A DNA stretch of 64,000 bases from Idiomarina sp. (GTDB lineage: Bacteria; Pseudomonadota; Gammaproteobacteria; Enterobacterales; Alteromonadaceae): the NCBI GenBank assembly GCA_020832105.1, contig JAFIFH010000052.1, positions 1-64,000 of the forward strand, written 5' to 3'. This document shows, piece by piece, positions 29,521 to 40,071 of the stretch (its first letter is position 1; each line of letters begins with the position of its first letter). Below the pieces are notes generated by a model. That model did not search any database. It saw only the letters and a list, made by a program, of their open reading frames with translations, and had not been told where the DNA came from. A program made the position numbers and the translations under genes.

Positions 29521-32500
29521 CTATAAAATATCGTCTGCTACTGGCATCAGTAATGGCTGGCTGCGTAACTCAGGAATAGGTTCGTCCTGCAGGCGACGCT
29601 GCAATAGATCCACTGCGTATTCCAGTTGCGCGTCGTAGCCGTTGAACGTCGCATGTGGCAGATTGTCGATTTCGATATCCGGTTCTACACCGAAACCTTC
29701 TAATACCCAGCGCCCGTCCATGGCAAATTGCGCAGTTTCGGCAACTCTTGCGACACCGCCATCGGCAAGGGTGTTTCGACCTGATAGCCACACTCCGGCA
29801 CCTGTGGTGCGCTTACCCACTAATGGTCCCAGCCCAAGCGCTTTAACACCGGCCGAGAAAGTCTCACCGTCTGAGTAGGTCAACTCGTCAGTCAGCACTA
29901 CCAAATGGCCGCGGAAGGTTTGCTGCATATTAGTGTATGGCGCACCATGGGTGTTTGGTTCCCAGAACGACCAAGCCCGGCGTAACAGCTTCTCAATAAT
30001 CCAGCTATCGATGTTGCCGCCACGATTACGGCGTACGTCAATAATCAGACCTTTGCGATCCACATTGGCATAAAAGTCCCGCGCAAAACTGGCAATGTCA
30101 TTCGCACCCATTGCGTAGAGGTGGAGGTAGCCGATGTCCTGATTACTGGCATTATCTACTTTATTGCGATTGCGCTGCACCCAATCTTCATACCGTAAGC
30201 GATGGTCGCGCTGCACGGTCACTGGCTCAACGATAGTTTGCAGACTGTTTTGATCTCGTCTCAGGTTGAGCAATACTTGTTTGCCTGCCTGGTTGCGCAG
30301 GGCCTGATGCAACTCAGCCTGGTTACCTACCCGACGACCATTGACTGCCTCAATAATGTCCCCTTCCCGTGCGTTCACCCCAGGTTGCTGTAGCGGCGAT
30401 GCCTGGGCTGGCATTTCCGGGTCGGTTGCGTAAATATGGCGGATCCGAACGCCAGCACTGGTTGACTCAAGGGCCGCGCCGAGAGTTGCCGCCTGGGGGC
30501 GGTCGCTGGCTTGCGGGTAATCCCCGCCTCTCACCTGTGAGTGAAGCACATTCAATTCACTCATCATTTGCGATAATAAATCATCGAGCTCATGGCGGTC
30601 GGTGAGCCGTGCAAGCAGCGGCTCGTACTTCTCGCGTGTGGCGTTCCAGTTGACGCCGCGTAAGTCTGCGTCAAATAAAAAGTCACGATGCATGAGCCAG
30701 GCATCACGGAACATTTGCTGCCATTCCGCCACCGGGTTAAACGCCATTTGCCATTGGCTAGTGGGCAGGCGAGCCTGCGCGAGGTCGTTAGGTGCAGTGG
30801 CTTGGGCTGAGACGGTAAAGAGATCGTTGTCCCGGGTACGCCAATAGATCTTCTCCCCGTCAGCAGAGAGTTGAAATTCACTCACATTATTCGTAAACCG
30901 CTCAACTTTGGCATCGTTGGGGTCAATGGCAATGCTGACCAGCGAGCTGTTCCAGCTGTCAGCATCACGCCGCTGCGCAAAAAGAAAATTCTTGCTGGCC
31001 CGTAAATTGCTGTAGTTATCAGCGCTGACCGGCACCGGCCATAAACGATTGGTTAGACCGTCCCAGTCAACCCTTTGTGCCCGGCGTCCAGAGCGTGACT
31101 CAGTCGCGGCCTCATCATCACAAATACTCACTTCTCTTGGTAGCTGAAAAGGAAAGCATGCCTGGGTTTTGAGGCTGATAGCAAAAATCTGCCCGCGTTT
31201 ATCAAAGGCAGGGCCCATGTTGCGATCGCCCCAGGGGGAGCGAGGGCTCGCTGAAAAATTGCGGTCGGAGAGAAAATATAACCAGTTGCCGTCAGTGCTA
31301 AAGGTAGGGGAGTAAGATTCGTACTTATCGCTGGTGAGCGTCATCTCGCGCTCTTCCGCGATGGAATACAGGTTTATCCGGTTGCGTGAACCGTCCTGCG
31401 TACTGCGCGTAAACGCGAGTAGCTCGCTGTCCGCAGACCAGACAATATCGGCGTATGGCTGATGGCCCCAGCCACCTTCGGAAATTTTAGTGTTGGCACC
31501 ATTACTCAGGTTGAGTAACCACAAATCGCCATTTTTATCGTCATGCGCAATATATTGGCCGTTCGGCGACAGGTGGACGCCCCAACGGAATGTCTGACCG
31601 TCGTCGGTGAGCTGGCTTGCACCGGCGGAACCATCGGCGGGGAACCGCCAAATTTCATTTTCGCCGCTGTGATCATTGAGCGCATATACCCATTGCCCGT
31701 CCGGGCTTAATACAGCATTGCGTGAACGGCTTCGGGCGGGCGTGCTCACTTCAATTAAGCGCTGTGACGATTTACCTACAATCGCAATTTGTGAGCGCGC
31801 GGTCAGGGCAACGCGCTCAAGTTCGCCACTAAAATGACTTGCAGTCAGATACTCAAGCGGCTTTTCCAGCCAGCGCTCCTGACGCGCTGAGTAATCGCTG
31901 GTTAACTGGATATCTAACGTGTGACTCTGCCCCTCTTCAGGATCAAAGATTTTTAGATCAGCACCATGCTGATAAATAACCCGGCCGTTATTCACACTCG
32001 CAGACCATACCTGAAAGTCATTGTATTGAGTTAACTGGGTAAGATCGTCGCCTTGCGCATCCATTGACCACAAGTTTGGTGTGCCATCGGCGTCAGAGAT
32101 AAAATATACGCGGGTACCGTCAACCATCGGACGCCGGACTGAGCCCATATGGCCGCTGGTCAGTAACGTTGCTTCTTCATCACCCTGGGTGAAACGCCAA
32201 ATCTCACCCATCGCGCCACCTCGATAAATGCGAGCATTGTCACCAGTCGCCTGCAAGCCAAAGCGGGCAAAAAACAATGTTTCGGGGTTAATCGGATCTA
32301 TGGTGGTGGTGGTTATATCATACTCGCCGTCCTGATTAGGCTCAGCAGACGGCTCTTCCAGCACAAGGCCTTCAGCACGCAGGTTATAGCTGCCTTCCAT
32401 AGCATCAGTCAGCGGTAAAGTACGGGTTTCTAAAGTATCAGGATTAACTGCGCGTAGGAGCCATTGGTTGGCGGGGCCCATGACATGGTCGGTGCTATAC

Positions 32501-32871
32501 AGAACGTGCCCCTGAGGGGTCCAGCCGTGCACTCGCACGCGGCTGTTCTCAAAGCTAACTCGCTGGGGTTGACCGCCATTGATGGGCATCATATAGGCTT
32601 CGGGTGCGCCTTCATAATCAGCCACAAAGGCGATAGATTGACCGTCTGGGGAAATAGCGGCGTAGCGCTCTTCTGCCGGGTGAGTGGTCAGGCGAACCGC
32701 ATAACCACCGCGGGTACTGGTGCGCCACAAATCACCTTCAGCGGTGAACACCACGATATCCTGGTGGAGTGCTGGGTTGCGATAGTAACCAAGATTGGAT
32801 TCGTCACCGTAGGCGCTTGCACACACACCTACTAATAGCGTCCCAGACGCCAGGTATAGCGCTAACTTCAT
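29521..32871 (-). CDS. Tricorn-like protease (beta-propellers, PDZ, S41 peptidase), exported
   Basis: Signal peptide; WD40/TolB-like propeller repeats (AAISPDGQSIAFVADYEG, SPTFSTDGNWLYFLSDRN); PDZ (REGDIIEAVNGRRVGNQAEL); S41 core (IIDVRRNRGGNIDSWI, TDELTYSDGETFSAGVKAL). Confidence 0.92.
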   Translation of the reverse strand: MKLALYLASGTLLVGVCASAYGDESNLGYYRNPALHQDIVVFTAEGDLWRTSTRGGYAVRLTTHPAEERYAAISPDGQSIAFVADYEGAPEAYMMPINGGQPQRVSFENSRVRVHGWTPQGHVLYSTDHVMGPANQWLLRAVNPDTLETRTLPLTDAMEGSYNLRAEGLVLEEPSAEPNQDGEYDITTTTIDPINPETLFFARFGLQATGDNARIYRGGAMGEIWRFTQGDEEATLLTSGHMGSVRRPMVDGTRVYFISDADGTPNLWSMDAQGDDLTQLTQYNDFQVWSASVNNGRVIYQHGADLKIFDPEEGQSHTLDIQLTSDYSARQERWLEKPLEYLTASHFSGELERVALTARSQIAIVGKSSQRLIEVSTPARSRSRNAVLSPDGQWVYALNDHSGENEIWRFPADGSAGASQLTDDGQTFRWGVHLSPNGQYIAHDDKNGDLWLLNLSNGANTKISEGGWGHQPYADIVWSADSELLAFTRSTQDGSRNRINLYSIAEEREMTLTSDKYESYSPTFSTDGNWLYFLSDRNFSASPRSPWGDRNMGPAFDKRGQIFAISLKTQACFPFQLPREVSICDDEAATESRSGRRAQRVDWDGLTNRLWPVPVSADNYSNLRASKNFLFAQRRDADSWNSSLVSIAIDPNDAKVERFTNNVSEFQLSADGEKIYWRTRDNDLFTVSAQATAPNDLAQARLPTSQWQMAFNPVAEWQQMFRDAWLMHRDFLFDADLRGVNWNATREKYEPLLARLTDRHELDDLLSQMMSELNVLHSQVRGGDYPQASDRPQAATLGAALESTSAGVRIRHIYATDPEMPAQASPLQQPGVNAREGDIIEAVNGRRVGNQAELHQALRNQAGKQVLLNLRRDQNSLQTIVEPVTVQRDHRLRYEDWVQRNRNKVDNASNQDIGYLHLYAMGANDIASFARDFYANVDRKGLIIDVRRNRGGNIDSWIIEKLLRRAWSFWEPNTHGAPYTNMQQTFRGHLVVLTDELTYSDGETFSAGVKALGLGPLVGKRTTGAGVWLSGRNTLADGGVARVAETAQFAMDGRWVLEGFGVEPDIEIDNLPHATFNGYDAQLEYAVDLLQRRLQDEPIPELRSQPLLMPVADDIL

Positions 32872-32893
32872 TGCTAATTTCCCGTTGTTATCA

Positions 32894-33517
32894 TTATTTA
32901 GTCGAGGTATCCGGTGCCTTTTGACTGCCTAAACCGCCGCTGAGTACGAGTTGTAACGCTTCAGCAGGTTTCATACTTAGATTGCGGGTACAGGACTTCG
33001 GCACTATAATCATATAGCCACCAACGTTGTACGCCATCGGTAAAAAGACTGCAAGTTGTTCTTCGCCCATTAAATCGGCAATTTTATCATTTTGTTCCGT
33101 TCCTTTTTTGGTCACAATGCCGATCAATTCCACTTCAGAATTTGGCATTTTAACCATCACCACTGACTCGTCTTCAAAATTCTCCCCACTCATAACTTCA
33201 AAGAGATCCTGAATAATGCCGTAGACTTTGTTGATGCCAGGTATGGATGCCAGGATCCGCCCCGGAAATTTCCAAAACCTGGCACCTTTGCGCGAATATG
33301 CAGTGAAACCAACCAGCGCACATAGTGCGAGAAAGGCGAGCATCGCCATCCCAGGAATGTACCAATGCGCGGGTACAAAGGCCTCTACTGCTGGGGATAG
33401 CATGCTTTCGATGGTGCTAAGCAACCAACGGACCAATTCTATAGTGATCAGCAGGGGTAAAATTATGAACAGCCCGCGGACAATAAATCGGGATAACTTG
33501 CGCATGGTGAGGCGCAT
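32894..33517 (-). CDS. DUF502 family membrane protein
   Basis: RGLFIILPLLITIELVRWLL, ASIPGINKVYGIIQDLFEVM. ATG at 33517 has an AAGGAG RBS; the track start is 33538. Confidence 0.85.
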   Translation of the reverse strand: MRLTMRKLSRFIVRGLFIILPLLITIELVRWLLSTIESMLSPAVEAFVPAHWYIPGMAMLAFLALCALVGFTAYSRKGARFWKFPGRILASIPGINKVYGIIQDLFEVMSGENFEDESVVMVKMPNSEVELIGIVTKKGTEQNDKIADLMGEEQLAVFLPMAYNVGGYMIIVPKSCTRNLSMKPAEALQLVLSGGLGSQKAPDTSTK

Positions 33518-33632
33518 ACAGCACTCCTTGTAAATCAATAGGTTAGTTATTCAGTTGATGATGTCGCAAGGGCAGCGATACGCCTGCTCTTGCGAATTTA
33601 ACTATAGTGCAGGAATGCTAAAGTGGGGCGGT

Positions 33633-34058
33633 CTAGAAAAGCGCCATCAAACCAACCACCAGAAGAACCAGATTCGTGAGCCAGGCCAACATAAAAAAGT
33701 AGCTTCTCGGGCTCGGGTTCTTTTCCGTCGCAATGGCATAATAAAGAACCATATGCACAATCCGCGCAAGTACCATAATCCAGATTAGCCAACCCACGAC
33801 CACCGCACTGGCACCGGCGAGAATCGCTAAAAAGCTGGCACCTAGCATAGTGCCGAGGTTTTCAAGTGTGTTCTGGTGGGTGCGCCAGGCACGAAAAGTA
33901 AAGTCCAGAGGGGTCATCTCTATTGGTGGTTTACCGGGAACTGCGCCCGGTTGTTTTGCTTTGCGGCCGCTGGCAATGAGCCATTGCACAAACACCATTA
34001 AAAGAAGCACCCCAATGCCCAGGAGGCTTGCCTGATAACTGCTTGTATCAATATTCAT
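33633..34058 (-). CDS. MAPEG family membrane protein
   Basis: Four-TM MAPEG pattern (RAWRTHQNTLENLGTMLGASFLAILAG, RIVHMVLYYA). Confidence 0.85.
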   Translation of the reverse strand: MNIDTSSYQASLLGIGVLLLMVFVQWLIASGRKAKQPGAVPGKPPIEMTPLDFTFRAWRTHQNTLENLGTMLGASFLAILAGASAVVVGWLIWIMVLARIVHMVLYYAIATEKNPSPRSYFFMLAWLTNLVLLVVGLMALF

Positions 34059-34062
34059 ACTA

Positions 34063-34794
34063 TTATTTTCCTTGTGCTAAACACTCAGGTTTAGCTTCTC
34101 GAGTTTGCCAGATAATCACATTACGGTCACGATAGCACTCTTTTAATAACCACCGGTCTGAGATGTAACGAAGCGCCTGGTTGGTATAAAAGCTGATATG
34201 CGTAGGATCTCTAATATAACCCCAGTTCGCGAAGTTGTCCTGCTCATCTGGACGTTGCATCATCAGCGCAAGAAAACCACCCGGTTCTAAATTGGTGTTT
34301 AACTGATCAAGAACCTTTGCAGGCTCGGCGAGATGCTCAAACACTTCGGTTGCGGTAATAAACCCATACTCAGCCTGTAATCGCTTCGCTTCGGGGGCAT
34401 AGAAGATATCGTAATCGACACAGTTGAACCCCTGCTCTCGCATGATTCCAGATAGTGTCGGCCCGGGGCCAGAACCAAAATCGAGGCCTTCTGGTGGCCA
34501 CTGCGAAAAAACGCTTTGGTGTTGATTGAGCAACTTGATCAAGGGCGTGGTGAGCTGGCTTAAAAAAAGCCGGTAGTGCGCATCACCTGGATCATTACCA
34601 TGCAAATCATACACACTTTTTTCTTCAGTCAGGCTTAGCCGATGGCGTTGTTCAACCTGGATCAGTCCGCAGTGGTTGCACCTGAGGTACCGTCGCCCTT
34701 GGATAGGGCGAGCTGAGTGTTGATGAACAAAACTGGCACTTTGGCCCGAGCAAAGTCCACAACAATGGTCAGCTGCGGACGTGAACTGGTGCAT
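34063..34794 (-). CDS. Class I SAM-dependent methyltransferase with N-terminal Cys-rich (zinc-ribbon-like) segment
   Basis: CCGLCSGQ...YLRCNHCGLIQV plus LDFGSGPGPTLSGIMREQG...ATEVFEHLAEPAKVLDQLNTNLEPGG. Start at 34794 (MHQFTSAADH). Confidence 0.8.
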   Translation of the reverse strand: MHQFTSAADHCCGLCSGQSASFVHQHSARPIQGRRYLRCNHCGLIQVEQRHRLSLTEEKSVYDLHGNDPGDAHYRLFLSQLTTPLIKLLNQHQSVFSQWPPEGLDFGSGPGPTLSGIMREQGFNCVDYDIFYAPEAKRLQAEYGFITATEVFEHLAEPAKVLDQLNTNLEPGGFLALMMQRPDEQDNFANWGYIRDPTHISFYTNQALRYISDRWLLKECYRDRNVIIWQTREAKPECLAQGK

Positions 34795-34798
34795 AGGT

Positions 34799-36631
34799 TT
34801 AAATATCCTCCGCCAGGAAGCCACCAGACTGACGCCGCCAGAGCTTGGCATAGAGCCCATCCTGGGCAATCAGTTGTTCGTGCGTGCCCTCTTCAATGAC
34901 CTCGCCCTTGTCCATCACTATCAGCCGATCCATCGCGGCGATAGTGGACAGTCGATGGGCAATCGCAATCACAGTTTTGCCCGCCATCAGGTTATACAGG
35001 TTCTCCTGAATAGCGGTCTCTACCTCACTGTCCAGGGCCGAGGTGGCTTCGTCGAGAATTAAGATAGGTGCGTCTTTGAGCATGACCCGGGCAATGGCAA
35101 TTCGCTGACGCTGACCACCGGAAAGCTTCACCCCGCGCTCGCCAACATGAGCATCATAACCAGTGCGGCCCTGGTGGTCGCTGAGGTCACCGATAAATTC
35201 GTCGGCCTGAGCTCGGTGGGCGGCGTGGATGAGCTCTTCCTCGCTTGCACTTGGGCGCCCGTACATGATGTTGTCGCGCACTGAGCGATGCAGTAACGAG
35301 GTGTCTTGGGTGACCATGCCAATGTGCGCACGCAGGGTGTCTTGCTGCACATCCGCAATGTTCTGGCCATCAATCACAATGCGCCCGCCCTGCACGTCGT
35401 AAAAGCGCAGTAGTAAGTTCACCAGAGTCGATTTACCAGCCCCGGAACGGCCCACAATCCCAACCTTTTCACCCGCACCGATACGTAGGTTGAGGTTCTC
35501 CATCACGCCGCTTTCCTTGCCATAATGGAAGCGCACCTGATCAAAATCAATCGCGCCACGCTGAACCTGCAGGGGCAGCGCAGCGGGTTTGTCTTCCACT
35601 GTGCGGGACACTGCAATAGAGCCGATCCCATCTTGCACGGTACCAATGGCTTCAAATAGTTGTGTGAGTTGCCACATCACCATTTGCGACATACCAAACA
35701 AACGCAGCACTAAACCTATGACTACGGCTACCGCACCAAGGGACACTGCTTCTTCTAGCCAAAGCCCGATAGCCAACGCTGCCGAAGAAAACAGTAACAA
35801 GCAATTAATGACATAGAGTAAGCCATAGAGTTGAGTTACCAAACGCATTTGCTTGTGCACGGTGACCAGGAAATCGTCCATACCTTCACGGGCAAATGAG
35901 GTTTCACGTTCGCCATGAGAAAACAGCTTCACGGTTTGAATATTGGTGTAGCTATCTACGATCCGCCCGGTCATGATCGAGCGCGCGTCGGCCTGATCTT
36001 TTGAGATACTGCCTAAACGCGGCACATAGTAATAGAGCAGCACCGCATACAGCACCACCCAGCCTGCCAATGGCAGGATTAAGCGCCAGTCGGCATTGGC
36101 AATGATCACAAACATGGCAAGGAAGTAGACGCCAATATAGTTGACCACTTCAATTAAACTGATCACCACCTGTCTTACCGACAGCGATGTCTGCATCAGT
36201 TTAGTGGCAACTCGTCCGGGGAACTCGTCCTGATAGTAGCTCATCGATTGCTTGAGCAAGTAACGGTGTACCAGCCAGCGAATCCGCATCGGGTAGTTAC
36301 CGAGCAGCGTTTGATGCAAAAACAGTGATTGAAACCAGACCAACAGGGGCAGGCCAATCAGCACCACCGCAGACATCGCGGTAAGCTTAATCCACTCATT
36401 GGCAAGAAACGCGTCCCGCTCCTGTTCTGACAGCCAGTCCACAATGCTGCCGAGAAAGCCAAATAGCCAGACCTCAGTGATTGCCACCAAAGCCATCAGA
36501 ATGGCCACAGCAATCAGGTATTTCTCAGAGCCTTTGGTGAAGTGGTAGCAAAAAGCGAAAAAGCCTTTCGGCGGTTGCGAAGGCTCTATGGTGGGGAAAG
36601 GGTCAAGGCGTTTTTCAAACCAGCGGAACAT
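34799..36631 (-). CDS. ABC transporter, fused permease/ATP-binding protein (type I exporter)
   Basis: Six-TM N-terminal half, then GIVGRSGAGKSTLVNLLLRFYD, LSGGQRQRIAIARVMLKDAPILILDEATSALD. Confidence 0.93.
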   Translation of the reverse strand: MFRWFEKRLDPFPTIEPSQPPKGFFAFCYHFTKGSEKYLIAVAILMALVAITEVWLFGFLGSIVDWLSEQERDAFLANEWIKLTAMSAVVLIGLPLLVWFQSLFLHQTLLGNYPMRIRWLVHRYLLKQSMSYYQDEFPGRVATKLMQTSLSVRQVVISLIEVVNYIGVYFLAMFVIIANADWRLILPLAGWVVLYAVLLYYYVPRLGSISKDQADARSIMTGRIVDSYTNIQTVKLFSHGERETSFAREGMDDFLVTVHKQMRLVTQLYGLLYVINCLLLFSSAALAIGLWLEEAVSLGAVAVVIGLVLRLFGMSQMVMWQLTQLFEAIGTVQDGIGSIAVSRTVEDKPAALPLQVQRGAIDFDQVRFHYGKESGVMENLNLRIGAGEKVGIVGRSGAGKSTLVNLLLRFYDVQGGRIVIDGQNIADVQQDTLRAHIGMVTQDTSLLHRSVRDNIMYGRPSASEEELIHAAHRAQADEFIGDLSDHQGRTGYDAHVGERGVKLSGGQRQRIAIARVMLKDAPILILDEATSALDSEVETAIQENLYNLMAGKTVIAIAHRLSTIAAMDRLIVMDKGEVIEEGTHEQLIAQDGLYAKLWRRQSGGFLAEDI

Positions 36632-36704
36632 GAGCAATCCTTACAGCAAGTCAGAGCTTGATTATGCCATAAAAACGCTGTCTGCGGTGGTCCTGGCGGG
36701 AGGA

Positions 36705-38177
36705 TTAAAGCTCATCCACATTAATATAAAGAGATTGCCCTCGTTGCTCAATGGTGGTGGTCGCTTTGTGCTCAAACTGCACGCCCTCCCAATCCAAGCT
36801 AAGGGAATCCAGTTCGCAGGTAAGCACTCGGGTGCCATCTGGGTTGAACGAGCAAAGTGCTGGCAGGCTCTCTACTTTGATCTGCAAACGCAGGGCCGGG
36901 GTGTCATCCCGCGGCGACATGAGATGAGTCGCTGGCCCTTCGATGAGTAGTGAGGTGTTGGCTCCATGCACAGATACAGATAATGGCTCAGGCAGCATGT
37001 AAGAACCGGCCAGAGGTTGACTAAAGCCCTGCAGGCCACTGGAAAAATTGACGTTCAGCGCCGCTGCGGCTGCGGCGCTGTGCATGTTGATTCGAATATC
37101 TAAGGTGGCAGGGGTGAGCGCTGCAAAATTGGATAAGCTGAGGCTCCTTTCCGTCTGCTCGTCGCGAGTGGCCCAATCCAGCCAGTGGGAATACCGCAGT
37201 TGCCGATATAGTCTTGCTGGTGACGGAGGCTCTGCGGGTAAGTTGAGTTGCGATAGTATCTGTTGATCGACCAGCTCGGTAGCCAGCATTCGCTGATAAT
37301 TGGGGTCGAGTTGCGCCAATATATAAGCACTCGCCGCACCAGTGCCGTAAGCGTAAAAGCGCAGGTCGCTGGCGCTGTGAACACTGCCCTGGCGGCTGCT
37401 CAAGCCGTCTACAAGGTTCGCCCGCAGAGACGCGGCGAAATCAATCCTGCGGGTAGTTTCAGGTAAGCTTAGGATTTGTGCCCGAGTGCCGACAAGTTCA
37501 GCGCTGCCTTCAATTAATTCAAGTTGGTATAAGCGTTCTATGATCGAATCCCCAAGGTTCTCTCGCAGGAGGTCATCAATCGTTCGCAACGCACCGACCG
37601 TATTCGCTGAAAGGTGCTGGTGAGTCAGCGCTGTACTCAGTACTTCGCGACGCATTTGCAGCAAGGCCCGGACGTGAGGGTCGGCAAAGGCATCATCATT
37701 CACATAGCGTGAGTCCATACGTTGCTTGAAATGGGTGCTCTGCCAGGCGTGAAACGCTTCATGAAACAGCAGCCCCGCGGTTTGCTCCCCGTTGCTTTGC
37801 AGGACAACTGCAGTGACAGTGGTCTCTGGTAAAGGGTAGCGCAGAAAAATGGAGTCAGTGAGTCGCTCTAGCCCGTCGGCATATAGATAAGTATGAGGCG
37901 CGACCTGGTCGCCACCAGGTATGGGGGTGCTATGTGTATATAGAAGTGCTGGGCCCTGACGAATATAGAGCAGAAACCCCTGTTCGTGGTCCCAGAAGTT
38001 TTGCCAGATAAGCTCATGCCGAGCGCCTGCACGATGGATATATTCAGCGTGCTCAAGCAGGCGATTTATGTCAGGCGAGAAATTGTCTGCGGTTCGCGAG
38101 GATGCGCTGCAACCGGGGAGAGCCCCAAGCAGGAAAAGCAGAACGATTAACCGACGTATGCAAAGGTTAAGTGGCAT
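36705..38177 (-). CDS. Putative lipoprotein with HExxH metallopeptidase-like motif
   Basis: Lipobox LLGALPGC; GLLFHEAFHAWQ (HEAFH); downstream LIEGSAELVGTRA could supply a Glu ligand. No named family recognised. Confidence 0.7.
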   Translation of the reverse strand: MPLNLCIRRLIVLLFLLGALPGCSASSRTADNFSPDINRLLEHAEYIHRAGARHELIWQNFWDHEQGFLLYIRQGPALLYTHSTPIPGGDQVAPHTYLYADGLERLTDSIFLRYPLPETTVTAVVLQSNGEQTAGLLFHEAFHAWQSTHFKQRMDSRYVNDDAFADPHVRALLQMRREVLSTALTHQHLSANTVGALRTIDDLLRENLGDSIIERLYQLELIEGSAELVGTRAQILSLPETTRRIDFAASLRANLVDGLSSRQGSVHSASDLRFYAYGTGAASAYILAQLDPNYQRMLATELVDQQILSQLNLPAEPPSPARLYRQLRYSHWLDWATRDEQTERSLSLSNFAALTPATLDIRINMHSAAAAAALNVNFSSGLQGFSQPLAGSYMLPEPLSVSVHGANTSLLIEGPATHLMSPRDDTPALRLQIKVESLPALCSFNPDGTRVLTCELDSLSLDWEGVQFEHKATTTIEQRGQSLYINVDEL

Positions 38178-38320
38178 GAATTCATATTCGCTGAATAAAA
38201 GTAATAAATATAGTGCAAAAAATGCGAGAAGAAATCAGCCTTTGTTCGGCTTTATGCCCTTGGGATCTCCCCTGTCTGGACGCATAACTAAGCCAATCGT
38301 AAAATGGCGTAGGAGCCTGT

Positions 38321-39364
38321 ATGTATTCCCAGTTGTTCACCCCGATCAAGCTCAATAATACTTTGACCCTGAAAAATCGTATCGCGATGGCGCCGCTGAC
38401 TCGCTGTATGGCTGGGCCGGGCCTGGTGCCGACGAAAGAGATGGCTGCATATTACGCACGCCGCGCTGACGTCGGTTTAATCATCTCAGAAGCGACGATT
38501 ATTCGCGCGGACGCTCAGGGCTATCCGGATGTGCCGGGGATCTGGAGCCCTGCGCACATTGAGGGCTGGCAGCAGGTGACCGATGCGGTGCATGACAATG
38601 GTGGCACTATGTTCTGCCAGCTGTGGCATGTTGGCCGTGTATCACATCAGGTGTTTCACGGCACCCGGCCGGTGTCCGCCTCGGCGATTGGCCTTAACGA
38701 GCGGATTCCACGCATGCCAGGCCTGAGCTACCCGGTGCCGCGGGCTTTGGCATCCGGTGAAATTGAGCAGTTAATTGAGGATTATGCGACAGCGGCATCC
38801 AATGCCCGCGCAGCTGGTTTTGACGGCGTGGAAATCCATGGTGCCAATGGCTACTTGCTGGATCAGTTCCTGCATCATGCCAGTAATCATCGTGACGATG
38901 AATTCGGCGGAAGTGCAGACAACATGGTGCGATTCCCGCTGGCGGTCGTTGATGCGGTCATTGCAGCCGTGGGTGCTGAGCGGGTTGGTCTGCGTCTATC
39001 GCCTGGTGCGTACGCGCATATGACCGAAGATAAGCGCGACAAAGCCGTGTTTGAACTATTGCTTAAAGAACTAGATAAGCGAGATCTGGCCTACCTGCAT
39101 GTGGGTATCTTTGATGACAGCATGACCTTTGAATCCCTTGATGGAATGCGCTCGAGCGAGTTCTTACGCGCTAACTATCAGGGGACCTTTATCGGCTGTG
39201 GTAGCTATACCGCCGAGCAGGCGGACCAGGGTATCAGTGACGGTTTGTATGACCTGGCCGCCATCGGCCGTCCATTAATTGCGAACCCTGACTATGTCAG
39301 TCGGATTCAATCCGGTGAGGGGTTGGTTGATTACGATGTTGAGATGCTAAAAACCCTGGTATAG
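38321..39364 (+). CDS. nemA: Alkene reductase / N-ethylmaleimide reductase (old yellow enzyme family)
   Basis: LKNRIAMAPLTR, QLWHVGRVSH, DGVEIHGANGYLLDQFLHHASNHRDDEFGGS, GRPLIANPDY. Confidence 0.93.
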   Translation: MYSQLFTPIKLNNTLTLKNRIAMAPLTRCMAGPGLVPTKEMAAYYARRADVGLIISEATIIRADAQGYPDVPGIWSPAHIEGWQQVTDAVHDNGGTMFCQLWHVGRVSHQVFHGTRPVSASAIGLNERIPRMPGLSYPVPRALASGEIEQLIEDYATAASNARAAGFDGVEIHGANGYLLDQFLHHASNHRDDEFGGSADNMVRFPLAVVDAVIAAVGAERVGLRLSPGAYAHMTEDKRDKAVFELLLKELDKRDLAYLHVGIFDDSMTFESLDGMRSSEFLRANYQGTFIGCGSYTAEQADQGISDGLYDLAAIGRPLIANPDYVSRIQSGEGLVDYDVEMLKTLV

Positions 39365-39375
39365 CTATACCCGGT

Positions 39376-40065
39376 TTAATCGACCTGATAACTCGCACTG
39401 CGGTGAATAATGATCCGCAGTTGCGGGATGTCGTCAATCACAATCGGTTGAATCGACATTGCGCCGGATTCAACACCGGTTGCCATTAATGCCCCGACAA
39501 ACTCCAGCACGGCGTCTTCGCTATCGTTGTTGAATGCAATACCACAAAACACATCATTGCAGTTCAGCACACGCAGCCTCAGCCGGTTATCAAGGACCGG
39601 GTCCATTCGGTTAATCGCATCCAGCAAGCGAGCTTCACGCTCAAAGGCCTCAGGTAAGGTTTTTTCAAGGCCGCGGATTACATCATCAAACTCACGCTCT
39701 GCCATCAATGATTGCGCCATTGCGCCGTGTAATCGCTGGGGGTCAGACAGCACGGCAATCGTACTTTGCACCTCTACGTGATTGCTGTCAGTTAATTCAC
39801 TATGCTCGATAGGCTCAGGAATCGGGTCTGTTGTCTGTGCTGCAAATTCAGCTTGCGCTGGGTCGGTGGTAGCCCGGCTACCTGATGGTTCAGTGCTGGG
39901 GGGGCGAGCCTCGCTGTGGTTGCGGGGCTGGGCATCGGAGCTGCGTTCAGCAAAATAGGGGTGAGTGACAATGGTGTAGGCAAGCAAATAGCCTATTGCG
40001 GCGAAAACCAAAATTGCGGCGATGATACGTTGGTTCTTGCTCATAGCGCTTCCTTTGCGAGGCAT
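39376..40065 (-). CDS. Hypothetical protein with N-terminal TM anchor
   Basis: Single TM (IIAAILVFAAIGYLLAYTIV), low-complexity linker, C-terminal domain with two Cys (VLNCNDVFCGIAF). Confidence 0.65.
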   Translation of the reverse strand: MPRKGSAMSKNQRIIAAILVFAAIGYLLAYTIVTHPYFAERSSDAQPRNHSEARPPSTEPSGSRATTDPAQAEFAAQTTDPIPEPIEHSELTDSNHVEVQSTIAVLSDPQRLHGAMAQSLMAEREFDDVIRGLEKTLPEAFEREARLLDAINRMDPVLDNRLRLRVLNCNDVFCGIAFNNDSEDAVLEFVGALMATGVESGAMSIQPIVIDDIPQLRIIIHRSASYQVD

Positions 40066-40071
40066 TGCCGG

